Origin: an uncultured Erysipelotrichaceae bacterium
GTDB lineage: Bacteria; Bacillota_I; Bacilli_A; RF39; UBA660
Length of the DNA: 38,352 nt
Assembly: GCA_902783315.1 (NCBI GenBank)
Contig: CACZQK010000025.1
Coordinates: 1-38,352, forward strand
Direction: 5' to 3'
The notes under the pieces are model-generated. The model was not told the DNA's origin, ran no database searches, and saw nothing but the letters and a program-made list of their open reading frames with translations. Of this stretch, positions 15,784-24,109 are shown piece by piece (position 1 is the stretch's first letter; each line of letters opens with the position of its first letter). A program made the translations under genes and the position numbers.

Positions 15784-15807
15784 AACAAAGGAATGATATA
15801 AAAGAAT

Positions 15808-16506
15808 ATGCAAAGAATTGATAAAGTTATTTCAGAACAAACCCCTTATACTAGAAAACAAATAAAAGAAAAAATAAAAAAACATCAAATTCTAGTAAAT
15901 GGAAAACCAGTATTAAAACCAGAAACAAAAGTAACAGAAGAAGATAAGATAATGATTGATAATGAAGTCCTAAAAAGGCAAAAAAATGTATATTTAGTTT
16001 TAAACAAACCGAAAGGCTATGTTTCTGCAACAGAAGATAAAAATGATCATACAGTTTTAGAACTAATTTCTAAAGAATACCTTCATAGAAATATATTTCC
16101 AGCTGGAAGGCTAGATAAAGATACGACAGGATTAATGATTATTACAGATGATGGAATGTTTTCTCATGAAATATTATCACCCAAAAAGCACGTAAAAAAA
16201 GTTTACAAAGTCACAATTGATATTCCTATTACAGAAGAAATGATTGAAGGATTTAAAGAAGGCGTAAAATTAAAAGATAATACTTGTAAACCAGCAAAAC
16301 TAGAAAAGCAAAGAGAAAAAGTCGGATTAGTGACTTTAACAGAAGGAAGATATCATCAAATAAAAAGAATGTTTGGAGTATATAAAGCAAAAGTGGTTGA
16401 ACTTCAACGAATTCAAATAGGCGATTTTTCTCTTCCTAAGAATTTAAAAGAAGGGGAATCTAGGGTATTAACAAAAGAAGAATTGACAAAGATCTACAGG
16501 AAATAG
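15808..16506 (+). CDS. rsuA: RsuA/RluB-family pseudouridine synthase
   Basis: 232 residues. The N-terminal S4 RNA-binding domain (about 1-55: MQRIDKVISE, TRKQIKEKIKKHQILVNGK) is followed by the catalytic domain with LNKPKGYVSA, motif II GRLDKDTTGL with catalytic Asp103, and motif III EGRYHQIKRMF. RsuA modifies 16S U516. The length is that of RsuA rather than the longer RluB. ATG 15808 begins at the S4 domain; the nearest AAAGGA is 15 nt away, so initiation may be weak or use the AAAAGA closer by. A terminator hairpin begins in the last codons. Confidence 0.85.
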   Translation: MQRIDKVISEQTPYTRKQIKEKIKKHQILVNGKPVLKPETKVTEEDKIMIDNEVLKRQKNVYLVLNKPKGYVSATEDKNDHTVLELISKEYLHRNIFPAGRLDKDTTGLMIITDDGMFSHEILSPKKHVKKVYKVTIDIPITEEMIEGFKEGVKLKDNTCKPAKLEKQREKVGLVTLTEGRYHQIKRMFGVYKAKVVELQRIQIGDFSLPKNLKEGESRVLTKEELTKIYRK

Positions 16507-16516
16507 AGATCTTTTT
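16488..16516 (+). terminator. intrinsic terminator overlapping the rsuA stop
   Basis: AAAGATCT (16488-16495) pairs with AGATCTTT (16507-16514), then TT-A-TTTT. The stop codon TAG lies in the loop. Confidence 0.75.
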
Positions 16517-16531
16517 ATTTTCTATTTAGTA

Positions 16532-16548
16532 ATTTCAAAGTTTGAAAT
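16532..16548. repeat. 17-bp palindrome between convergent terminators
   Basis: ATTTCAAA-G-TTTGAAAT, a perfect 8-1-8 palindrome in the spacer between rsuA and the leftward gene. It may be part of the terminator zone or a protein site. Confidence 0.45.
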
Positions 16549-16583
16549 AAAAAAATACACATTAGGAATTTCCATATGTGCAT
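16548..16583 (-). terminator. intrinsic terminator of the leftward gene
   Basis: Read on the minus strand, ATGCACAT (16583-16576) pairs with ATGTGTAT (16562-16555, one G-U) and is followed by TTTTTTT-ATTT. It follows the stop at 16588 by 4 nt. Confidence 0.75.
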
Positions 16584-16587
16584 TGTT

Positions 16588-17610
16588 TTATTTTTTTTGA
16601 TAAATATTGCTAAATGTACTTTCTGTAGGGCTTAATCTATTAATTAGTGTATTAGCGTATAATGTTGAATTTATATCACTAATTATTTGAAATAAATTAT
16701 TTAAACAGTTTTGATCCACGTCAATAAAAGGCTTATTTTCTAAATATTCAGGATAAAAGCGTAGGATTTTTAAAGTACTATCATAATTGCTATCTGTTAG
16801 GTAAGTTTGGTCTAATTGCATTGGACCATTTGGCTTTATTTCAAAATGCTGTCCAATATTTGCACTAGTATAATCTTTATCAGAGCACACTCTATTACAT
16901 AGTTCCATATATTCTTCACTAGTAAAATAGTAAACTTTGTTATCGATAATTGCAAACAAGCCACTTGGATAACAATCAACAATGTCTTTAATATTTTCCG
17001 CCATAATTTCAGCAAATTTTTCTGGCTCAACATGATAAGCAACAACTTTTCCACCACTTGGTACATATAATACCTGTTGACGATATTTCAAGGCATCGAC
17101 ACCCTTGGATAAAGCCTCAGTAAAATTCATATTTTCGGTTTTACAAATTATCAAACCTTCTACACAAATTCCATTCTCCTCATTAATACGAAGCATAACA
17201 TCATTTCCTAAATCAGAATGTGTAGTACCTATTTCAGTAACTTTATCACCTAATTTCTCATAGTCAATCATTTGCAATCCGCCATAATCTACATTTTTTA
17301 GGTTTAGGTCAATAATCCACTGCCTTAAAAAACTAAGCAAATCAGTATCAAAATCTTCAGGAACTCCATTAAAATTCATCTTCTTTAATAAATCTTCAAG
17401 GTTATCAGCAATATTCAACCTAAAAATACCAGGTGTTCTTGTTAATTTATATTCCATTTTACGAGCATTGCAATCACGAACATAATTTATATTCAAAACA
17501 CCCATACTACAAGTAATTTTTTGCATCAAACTATTAATATAAATGCCAAACAGAAAGGGATTGATAAGATTTAATATATTAGCATCCGTAGTATCCGAAC
17601 CAATTCCCAT
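16588..17610 (-). CDS. soluble protein, unknown function
   Basis: 340 residues, no signal peptide or convincing TM helix, acidic. Visible features: an N-terminal hydrophobic stretch (LNLINPFLFGIYINSLM), two Cys near 34 and 48, a central sheet-like part (DVMLRINEENGICVEGLIIC, QVLYVPSGGKVVAYHVEPEK) and repeated LFAIIDNKVYYFTSEEY-type strands, ending with a helical tail. I recognise no family. The start has a long GAGGAGTGAGG SD. It is divergent from the Fur operon, and its promoter region contains GAAATGATTTT, the core of the Fur-operon dyad, which suggests metal-dependent control; that is inference. Confidence 0.72.
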   Translation of the reverse strand: MGIGSDTTDANILNLINPFLFGIYINSLMQKITCSMGVLNINYVRDCNARKMEYKLTRTPGIFRLNIADNLEDLLKKMNFNGVPEDFDTDLLSFLRQWIIDLNLKNVDYGGLQMIDYEKLGDKVTEIGTTHSDLGNDVMLRINEENGICVEGLIICKTENMNFTEALSKGVDALKYRQQVLYVPSGGKVVAYHVEPEKFAEIMAENIKDIVDCYPSGLFAIIDNKVYYFTSEEYMELCNRVCSDKDYTSANIGQHFEIKPNGPMQLDQTYLTDSNYDSTLKILRFYPEYLENKPFIDVDQNCLNNLFQIISDINSTLYANTLINRLSPTESTFSNIYQKK

Positions 17611-17647
17611 AAAACCTCACTCCTCTGCATATAAACATATCATATCC

Positions 17648-17658
17648 GAAATGATTTT
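17648..17658 (-). promoter_or_regulatory. Fur-type operator core in the promoter of the divergent gene
   Basis: GAAATGATTTT is an exact 11-nt match to the core of the dyad upstream of the fur gene (complement of 17750-17760 region). On the minus strand it falls between TTGCAA (-35) and TATGTT/TATGAT (-10) of the gene at 16588-17610. Its flanks do not keep the palindrome, so binding would be weaker. Confidence 0.4.
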
Positions 17659-17713
17659 TGCAAGTTTTCACTAAATAATAGTAGTAAAAAGGACTAATTA
17701 GAAATACCTACAC

Positions 17714-17763
17714 TTGAAATGAAAAAAAAATAGCGTATAATATAAATTGAAAATCATTTCCAA
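17714..17763 (+). promoter_or_regulatory. promoter and Fur-type operator of the fur-exporter operon
   Basis: TTGAAA (17714-17719), a 16-nt spacer, TATAAT (17736-17741). Just downstream lies TTGAAAATCATTTCCAA (17747-17763), a 17-bp dyad with one mismatched pair, centred on C17755, similar in style to Fur/Zur/PerR boxes (7-1-7, AAT-n-ATT core). Its place at the transcription start fits repression by the product of the next gene. Confidence 0.65.
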
Positions 17764-17775
17764 TTTGGAGGTAAT

Positions 17776-18180
17776 ATGTTAAAAAGAGAGACATATAACA
17801 CAAAACAAAAAGAATTATTAATAGAAACAATAAAAACATTAAATAGTGATTTTATGATTAAAGATTTATATAGCAAATTAACCGGAAAAGTAGGTTTAAC
17901 GACAATTTATCGTCTTATTGATAAACTGGTAAAAGAAAATAAGTTAAGAAAATATCTTGGAAAAGATAATAATACATATTATCAATATTTAGAAGAATGT
18001 GATAGAGAAAACCATTTTTATCTAGAATGTGATATATGTTTTAAAAAGATTCACATAGATTGCGATTGTATAACAGACTTATTTTCACATATTCATGATC
18101 GTCACAAATTTCTTCCAAATAAGAAGAATATCGTAATTTCTGGAGTTTGTAAAAATTGTCGAGATAAGGAGAGAAAATAG
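17776..18180 (+). CDS. Fur-family metalloregulator
   Basis: 134 residues. The N-terminal winged helix (about 8-70) includes LTTIYRLIDKLVKENKLRKY, matching the Fur recognition helix 'tvYRtL..L.e.glv'. The dimer/metal domain has H80 in ENHFYLEC, the structural zinc site C85-xx-C88 and C125-xx-C128, and a His cluster H105/H107/H110. The paired CxxC motifs are shared by Zur, PerR and Fur, so the cognate metal is not certain. GGAGG precedes the ATG. It is 3 nt from the exporter gene, with a dyad in its own promoter: probably an autoregulated operon. Confidence 0.88.
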   Translation: MLKRETYNTKQKELLIETIKTLNSDFMIKDLYSKLTGKVGLTTIYRLIDKLVKENKLRKYLGKDNNTYYQYLEECDRENHFYLECDICFKKIHIDCDCITDLFSHIHDRHKFLPNKKNIVISGVCKNCRDKERK

Positions 18181-18183
18181 AAA

Positions 18184-19026
18184 ATGTTAGATATATTATT
18201 AGATGGAATAATAGATACTTTAAAATTAATGCCATATTTATGTATAACCTTTATAATACTAGAGTTTTTAGAACATAAGATGAATAAGAAGAATGAAAGC
18301 ATCTTAAAAAATAGTAAAAAAGTAGGCCCAATTATTGGGGGAGCTCTAGGAGGTTTACCACAATGTGGTTTTAGTGCCATGGCCTCCAATTTGTTTTCTA
18401 GTAAGGTAATAACAAAAGGGACTTTAATTGCTATCTTTTTATCAACAAGTGATGAAATGTTACCAATTATGGTTAGCAAGAAAGTAGAACTATCTCTTTT
18501 ATTAAGAATAATTGGCTTTAAAGTGTTAATTGGTATAATAGTTGGATTAATAATAGATATCATCTTTTATCCCAAAGAAGAAAAATCAATAAAAGAAATA
18601 ACTCATTTATGTGAAGAAGAACACTGTGATTGTAACAATCATGGAATCATATATTCTAGTATAATTCATACCTTAAAAATATCTTTCTTTATTTTAATAG
18701 TAAATATTTTATTAAATATATTAATATCAAAAATAGGAGAAGATAATTTATCAAATATTCTGTTAAATAAGAATATTTTGACCTATTTCTTAGCTAGTTT
18801 CATTGGCTTGATTCCTAATTGTGCTAGCAGTGTCATTTTAACAGAATTATATCTTCAAAACATGATAACCATAGGAACCTTATTAGCAGGTCTTTTAACA
18901 GGAAGTGGAATAGGGTTATTGGTACTATTTAAAACGAATAAAAATTTTCAAGAAAATATAAAAATTTTAGCTACTATTTACTTAGTTGGAGTAATATTAG
19001 GAATAATTATAGATTTTATCATATAG
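18184..19026 (+). CDS. ArsP_2-type multi-TM heavy-metal/manganese exporter
   Basis: 280 residues with about eight to ten hydrophobic segments in two halves. The first half carries GGALGGLPQCGFSAMASNL and GTLIAIFLSTSDEMLPI, the signature of the 'putative manganese transporter / 10TM heavy-metal exporter' family (PF11449). The second half repeats the idea with IPNCASSVILTELYL and GTLLAGLLTGSG. The central loop is rich in Cys/His (HLCEEEHCDCNNH), fit for metal binding. Coupled to the Fur-family gene just upstream; the SD lies inside it. Probably removes a divalent metal from the cytoplasm. Confidence 0.82.
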   Translation: MLDILLDGIIDTLKLMPYLCITFIILEFLEHKMNKKNESILKNSKKVGPIIGGALGGLPQCGFSAMASNLFSSKVITKGTLIAIFLSTSDEMLPIMVSKKVELSLLLRIIGFKVLIGIIVGLIIDIIFYPKEEKSIKEITHLCEEEHCDCNNHGIIYSSIIHTLKISFFILIVNILLNILISKIGEDNLSNILLNKNILTYFLASFIGLIPNCASSVILTELYLQNMITIGTLLAGLLTGSGIGLLVLFKTNKNFQENIKILATIYLVGVILGIIIDFII

Positions 19027-19140
19027 AGTCGTTACATCTAAATAAAATGTTTCTATCTTAGAAAATATACTTAAAACAAAAAAAGGTTTACAAATGAAAC
19101 AAAAGTTGTTAGAGTAAATACGAAAAAGGAGAAAGAAAAC

Positions 19141-20625
19141 ATGAATTTAAAAGAAAAAAAACAGGTTATACCATTAAAAGAAAAGTTAACAGGACTTTAT
19201 GATTATATTGCTTCATGCATTATGTATGGTGAAGATGAAAGAAAGGATCAAATTGTATATCCACTAACTAGAGAAGATTTACTTTATTTAGATTTTACTG
19301 ATAAAAATATAAGAACATTAGTAGATAAAGGTATTCTAAATCACCCAAAAAGAGGTCAATATATAACATGTGATTCTAATAAATTAGTTGGTGGAATGTA
19401 TTTATATGGAGAAAAATTATTAGAAAGCAAAGAAGAAAAACAAGAAAACAAAGGAGAAGATATACTTGAGTCTTGTTTTATAATTAATCCGATGTATACA
19501 TCTTTTGAATTGTTTTATAGGTGTATTTTAACAAAAAACTATGAGATAGCTCTTGATTACTATAAAGAATTAGTAAAAACAGATAATCCTTATTTTTATG
19601 CAGATTTAAACTATTATTTATATCTTTTAAGTAAGATTATTGACTTACCATCAGAGTACCAAACCTATGTAAATAGTTTTGGGAAGGGTGAAAACCTATA
19701 TGATGCCATAAAAATACCAGAAATTGATTTCCAATATAAAGATTTACAAGAAATGGACCCTAGATATAAAGCTCAGTATCAACGAATAGTAAGAAATTCA
19801 ATAAGATGGCATGTTGCTGAAGATGATTATCAAGCTATAGAACCACTCATGTCAACATTTGGCTTAGATTTTAATGAAAGCTCAAAAAAAACAGATGAAA
19901 TAGAATTTCTTCTATTAGAAGAAGCGATACAGAAGGATAAGAATTTCCAAAATCAAATAGAAAGCAACCTATATAATAGGGACTACGATGGATTATTAGC
20001 TTGTCTAAAAGAAAAGCAAACAAAAGAAGATGGATTATCGCCATATTATTACAGATTTCTTAAATTAGCAAGTCAGGCCTGCTTTACTAATACTTTCCCT
20101 GATATCTTGTATCATCATCATTTAGAACTAGAAAGGACTGGCGGAATTAAGGTGATTCCTATAAAGCAAAATAAAGCAGAACTTGCAACGGAAATAGTGA
20201 GAGCATCACATTATGATATGAGAGCTGAAATAATCACTTTTCAAAATAACACTTATCTTGTTTTAAGAAGATATATGCCAGATAGTAATTTTGATTTTGA
20301 AGCTAAAAGAAAACAAGCCCAGGACGCATACTATCAAAGCGATTACAACTTAGTAATTAAAGAATATGAAGAATTACTGGCAAAATGCGAAGACCCATCT
20401 GTGGATATTTATAAATCATTGGGATATGCATATAAACATGTTGATAACTATAAAATGGCCTGTCGTTATTTTAAAATAGCAAGTGCTAAATATGCCCAAG
20501 TAGGCGACCTATGCTATAGTGAAAGCACAGAAAAGCAATGGAAACAATGTAAAAAAGAATTATCAAACTCAACTGTAAACGGTTATAATCAATACAAAAA
20601 AGGAGCCAAAAGATGGCATATATAA
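19141..20625 (+). CDS. winged-helix-like N-terminus plus TPR-like repeats, unknown function
   Basis: 494 residues, soluble. Residues about 40-80 (YPLTREDLLYLDF, then KNIRTLVDKGILNHPKRG and QYIT) have the shape of the AbiEi-type N-terminal winged helix ('lt..dl.....i..Lv.kGil.r..rG.Y'). Several TPR-like helix pairs follow (LFYRCILTKNYEIALDYYKE at about 125-145; NLVIKEYEELLAKCEDP and IYKSLGYAYKHVDNYKMACR near 405-450). A YLVLRRYMP strand at about 375 is conserved in the next gene. AAGGAG SD. The downstream start lies inside this gene (13-nt overlap), so the pair is coupled. It may be a regulator or scaffold; no known family name recalled. Confidence 0.75.
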   Translation: MNLKEKKQVIPLKEKLTGLYDYIASCIMYGEDERKDQIVYPLTREDLLYLDFTDKNIRTLVDKGILNHPKRGQYITCDSNKLVGGMYLYGEKLLESKEEKQENKGEDILESCFIINPMYTSFELFYRCILTKNYEIALDYYKELVKTDNPYFYADLNYYLYLLSKIIDLPSEYQTYVNSFGKGENLYDAIKIPEIDFQYKDLQEMDPRYKAQYQRIVRNSIRWHVAEDDYQAIEPLMSTFGLDFNESSKKTDEIEFLLLEEAIQKDKNFQNQIESNLYNRDYDGLLACLKEKQTKEDGLSPYYYRFLKLASQACFTNTFPDILYHHHLELERTGGIKVIPIKQNKAELATEIVRASHYDMRAEIITFQNNTYLVLRRYMPDSNFDFEAKRKQAQDAYYQSDYNLVIKEYEELLAKCEDPSVDIYKSLGYAYKHVDNYKMACRYFKIASAKYAQVGDLCYSESTEKQWKQCKKELSNSTVNGYNQYKKGAKRWHI

Positions 20626-21856
20626 TAGACTGTAGACTATCAGGATTAAAAAGGACATCAAAAACACAAAAAGTATTGGACATTCTCTATGATGAATTAA
20701 TTAAAACAGCTGAAAATACTTTAACAATAACAAGGAAAGAATTAAATGCATTGGGAATTACAGATTAAGACATACAGCTTATAAAAAATAGTAATATTAT
20801 AGAATCTAGTGGACGTGGGTGCTATTTATTAAAAATATTAACAACTAATGATGGAGTAGAAAACTTGTACTCATATGGAAAAAGGACTCTTCTTGGAGAC
20901 AGAAAATCAAACACAATGCCTAATACTACCAAGGCCACAAAAATTTTTGAAAAATGTCTTCAAATAGATCCAACACACATAGGTGCTTCCACCCAATTAT
21001 TTTATATAAGAGTTGGAAAGAAAGAATATGAAGAAGCGGCGAACCTATGTTATTCCTTAATAGGAAGAGTAACAGATTTTACCGAAAAAGATAAAAAATA
21101 TTACTTATATCTTTTAAGTATGCTTACAGAATTACCTTCTAGTAGTAGAAGATTAATACTAGGTTTAAACTATGATAGTGTTGCTATTCCTAATCAACAA
21201 CAAGGTTCAGAATTATTCACAGTTGGTCAAATAAACCGGTCAAGAAAATTAGCTTTTAGCAAAGCCTTCGATGGCGCTTGTACTGAACTAAATTTCATAG
21301 CAGACGTCAATGAGACGATACAAGTAGAAAAAGATTTACTTGCAGGGATAAGAGAAATTGAGAAAAAAGCTAATGCAAATATGCAAAAATTAATTGATAA
21401 CTTAGCTATCGAATTTGCAGACAACAGAAAAGGAATTGTGATGCTTGATATTACTGATGAAAAAAGCATAAAACAAGTTATGAATTTTGTGCGTCAGAAT
21501 CATAAATACATGCGAGCAGAAAAAATAGAAATTGATGGTCAATCAAATGTATTTGTAAGATATTGCGATCCTGAATTAGAATATAAGTGTACAACAACAG
21601 GTCAGGATGCAAATTTAGAAGAATACCTAAATCGTTTAGAGTATACAGAAAAACCAGGAGTTGCGGTATACATGGGAATAGGAGATTACTATTATCAACA
21701 AAAAAATATTCTGAGGCAATTCTTTATTTTGAAGTAGCGGCTTTTAAGAACAAAATGGAGCAGAGAGAATTTAAACTTTCTCCAGATACCTGTATTGAAA
21801 TATGCAAAGCTAAATTGAGATCAGCCCCTCAATATAGCAAGAAACTTCCTCACTAA
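20613..21856 (+). pseudogene. broken paralogue of the winged-helix/TPR gene
   Basis: ATG 20613 with AAGGAG SD opens a frame (MAYIIDCRLSGLKRTSKTQK, then LTITRKELNALGITD) that stops at TAA 20766-20768. The same frame then continues at once with DIQLIKNSNIIESSGRGCYL, the expected second half of the winged helix, and on through TPR-like helices to 21737. There CAA-CAA is followed by seven A; with eight, the frame would read QQKKYSEAILYFEVAAFKNK and run to 21856. The paralogue upstream confirms both joins (KYSEAILYFEVA against NYKMACRYFKIA). Two independent lesions make a pseudogene the simplest reading; slippage on the A tract or stop readthrough is possible but unproven. Confidence 0.75.
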
Positions 21857-21903
21857 AACTAATAATGGCAATAATTTGATAAACTGATATTAAAATAAAT
21901 AAG

Positions 21904-21928
21904 AAATGGCTGGATAGCCATTTTTTTT
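21904..21928 (+). terminator. intrinsic terminator
   Basis: AAATGGCT (21904-21911), GGAT, AGCCATTT (21916-21923), then T to 21928. It ends the winged-helix/TPR operon. Confidence 0.9.
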
Positions 21929-22018
21929 GGCATTTTTTTGATTTAAAAATGAAAAAAAATTTTTTTTATGCTAAAATGAAAATAATAGGAAAAGTTTTAA
22001 TAAAAGGAGAATAATAAT

Positions 22019-22579
22019 ATGAATAGTGATAATAAAGAGATAACAAAAAGCATAGTAAATGCAGCCATTAATAATGCAAATTTTGGAAAAGATGGGGTAT
22101 TTGCAGCTATCCAAAATTGGAGAGATAATCTTCAAAATATTTTATTAAATTTAGAGTCTTTAGGAGATAACATACAAGAAGATTATGGTAATAAGTTAAA
22201 AGATATATTTTTAAAAACGTATGAAGAAACAAATTCATATGATAAGGAACTTTACATTGCTAGTTTAATCAATTTTATTACAAAGGAAAAGAAAACTACT
22301 TTTTCAAATACCAAAGAAATGTATCATAAATTATCTGAAGTACAAGATAATATGTCAGAGACTGATTCTAATTTTGCTAAAACTTTAGATCAATATTTGG
22401 GAAAAATGAAAGAAAACGTAATGTATATTATAACCGCATCAGGATGGAAAATAGCAGTTTTAGATGGCAATACAACGATGGACATCAATCATGAGAATAT
22501 GATTAAGCTTATAGAGATTCCTTATGCAGAATATGATTCCTCATCCCTAAATGATATTGTAGCTATTATGCTAGCATAA
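22019..22579 (+). CDS. small helical protein, unknown function
   Basis: 186 residues, soluble, predicted mostly helical (INNANFGKDGVFAAIQNW; LQNILLNLESLGDNIQEDYG), with a short sheet-like end (GWKIAVLDGNTTMDIN). No signal peptide, TM helix or catalytic motif recognised. AGGAG precedes the ATG, and it follows the strong terminator at 21904, so it starts its own unit. Nothing in it resembles the neighbouring paralogues. Confidence 0.65.
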   Translation: MNSDNKEITKSIVNAAINNANFGKDGVFAAIQNWRDNLQNILLNLESLGDNIQEDYGNKLKDIFLKTYEETNSYDKELYIASLINFITKEKKTTFSNTKEMYHKLSEVQDNMSETDSNFAKTLDQYLGKMKENVMYIITASGWKIAVLDGNTTMDINHENMIKLIEIPYAEYDSSSLNDIVAIMLA

Positions 22580-22677
22580 GAACCAACTTTTTATATTATT
22601 AACTATACATATTGAAAAAAAGTCTTAACTTATTTAAAAAAATCAAAATAATAGTAATAAGATTAATACAGTGTTTA

Positions 22678-22706
22678 TTGACTGATATAATGGATAATTG
22701 TACAAT
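22678..22706 (+). promoter_or_regulatory. promoter in the 22580-22800 spacer
   Basis: TTGACT (22678-22683), a 17-nt spacer and TACAAT (22701-22706), about 95 nt before the first start codon at 22801. The rest of this AT-rich spacer shows no gene. Confidence 0.6.
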
Positions 22707-22800
22707 TTTTATATAGTTATTTTTTCAATAATTAAATAATATAGTCAAATAATTCCCTAATTATAATACAGAAATATGATGATAAAAGGAGATAATTTAT

Positions 22801-22866
22801 ATGAATAATGAGGCTTTACCAAAAATAAGGAAAGAAAAAAATGAAACCAAAAAAAGCTATAATTGA
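22801..22866 (+). CDS. 21-codon upstream ORF overlapping the next gene
   Basis: ATG 22801 follows an excellent SD (AAAAGGAG, 22786-22793) and encodes MNNEALPKIRKEKNETKKSY-N, ending at TGA 22864-22866, 26 nt inside the following gene in another frame. It may be a leader peptide that couples translation. A lost A in the run before 22841 would instead make it the former N-terminus of that gene. Confidence 0.4.
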   Translation: MNNEALPKIRKEKNETKKSYN

Positions 22867-24031
22867 ATCGCAGACAGAGAAATTTTTTGCCACTATAGTA
22901 ATAGAACCAAAAACGGCAGAACTTGATGTAGAAAACTTTGAAAAATTGAAAAAGTACTTAATCTCTTATCAGAATGAACTGAAAGATTTAGAAGAAGAGA
23001 TAAAAAGATTGATAGGACTATTTACGTGGAAGCTTGAAGAAAATCATCAAGAAAAATCATTTATATTATATGAAACTATGAGTATAGTAATGAATATGAT
23101 AAATAAAAATGAAGGTCAAACTTTATCTGTAAACGATATCCGTATCCAGAAGCTATTTTCAAATTATGATGCTACTTTCTTTGAAAAATTCATAAACGAT
23201 ATGAACAAAATTTTAGAAAAAGCTATACCCAAAATAAGAGAAATAACAAGCCGAATCGTATCATTAGCTCAAGATAAAATTAAATCGTTTGATTGTCAAA
23301 AACCATTAACAGACTCATTACCAAATATCAAAATGCCATATATTCCAAGTGAATATCGTGAAGAAGATATAGAAAAACTACTTGCCAATTGCTTAATTTC
23401 AATAGAAAATAATATGAATGAATTAGCTTTATATACAATTAATAAAAAAGGCCAACTACAAAAAGTAACAGATTTTTTAGCAATGTCGTTTTTCGATTCC
23501 TATGGATATGCTATTTTATGGGAACATTATTTTAATAGGAAGGAATTTTCTTATCCAATAGATAATGAAACAGTAGATTATTTAGGAAAAGCTATTTTTT
23601 CCTCCGATAATACAACAGATAAAGTGTTCTTTTTAATGTTGTCAGAGAGCTTCTTTAGAATAGAAGATAAAGACTTTATAATTGAAAACTTAAAGATGAT
23701 AAAAGAAAGCATTAAAGCTAATGATATACGTGATTGTCTGCAAAATATGATTGATGGAATTGCCTTATTAGATGATGAAGAAGTAGATTTATTCATTTTA
23801 TTTATGAATTATGAAAGATTCAATATGTATGACAGGGAAGACCATATTAGCGAAAAAATAACCACCTCTATTCCTCCATGTTTTTTAAGTACTATTAGTC
23901 TATTAAATGCACCAAAATCTTTATTAGATGAACTAAGGGTAGCTAATATAACTGAAGACGATATTACGATAGAAAGCTTAACTGATTATTACTATCAAAC
24001 AGGCATTTTGGAAGAAAGAAAGTCTAAATAG
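22841..24031 (+). CDS. large soluble helical protein, unknown function
   Basis: 396 residues, acidic, mostly helical, with an early coiled-coil-like stretch (LISYQNELKDLEEEIKRLIG, about 42-61). No signal peptide or TM helix, no motif I can name. The start MKPKK matches the start of the unknown gene at 26613 (MKPKKLEIEQ against MKPKKAIIES), which supports ATG 22841 rather than a longer product in frame with the upstream ORF. The own SD is the modest AAGGAAAG. The following ABC exporter begins 78 nt later with no clear terminator between them. Confidence 0.65.
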   Translation: MKPKKAIIESQTEKFFATIVIEPKTAELDVENFEKLKKYLISYQNELKDLEEEIKRLIGLFTWKLEENHQEKSFILYETMSIVMNMINKNEGQTLSVNDIRIQKLFSNYDATFFEKFINDMNKILEKAIPKIREITSRIVSLAQDKIKSFDCQKPLTDSLPNIKMPYIPSEYREEDIEKLLANCLISIENNMNELALYTINKKGQLQKVTDFLAMSFFDSYGYAILWEHYFNRKEFSYPIDNETVDYLGKAIFSSDNTTDKVFFLMLSESFFRIEDKDFIIENLKMIKESIKANDIRDCLQNMIDGIALLDDEEVDLFILFMNYERFNMYDREDHISEKITTSIPPCFLSTISLLNAPKSLLDELRVANITEDDITIESLTDYYYQTGILEERKSK

Positions 24032-24109
24032 CTTTAATATAGAATAAATTTAAATTATATCTTTTCTAAAGCAAAGAAAAATGCTATAAATAAAGAAAGG
24101 AGTGGTAGC

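Noticed and set aside
20613-21737. Programmed stop readthrough or selenocysteine-like recoding at TAA 20766
   Set aside because: TAA is the least leaky stop, no recoding element is visible, and a second independent lesion exists downstream, so a pseudogene is simpler.
22580-22800. Non-coding RNA or CRISPR-like repeats in the AT-rich spacer
   Set aside because: No regular repeats or stable long hairpins; only a sigma-A type promoter is supported.
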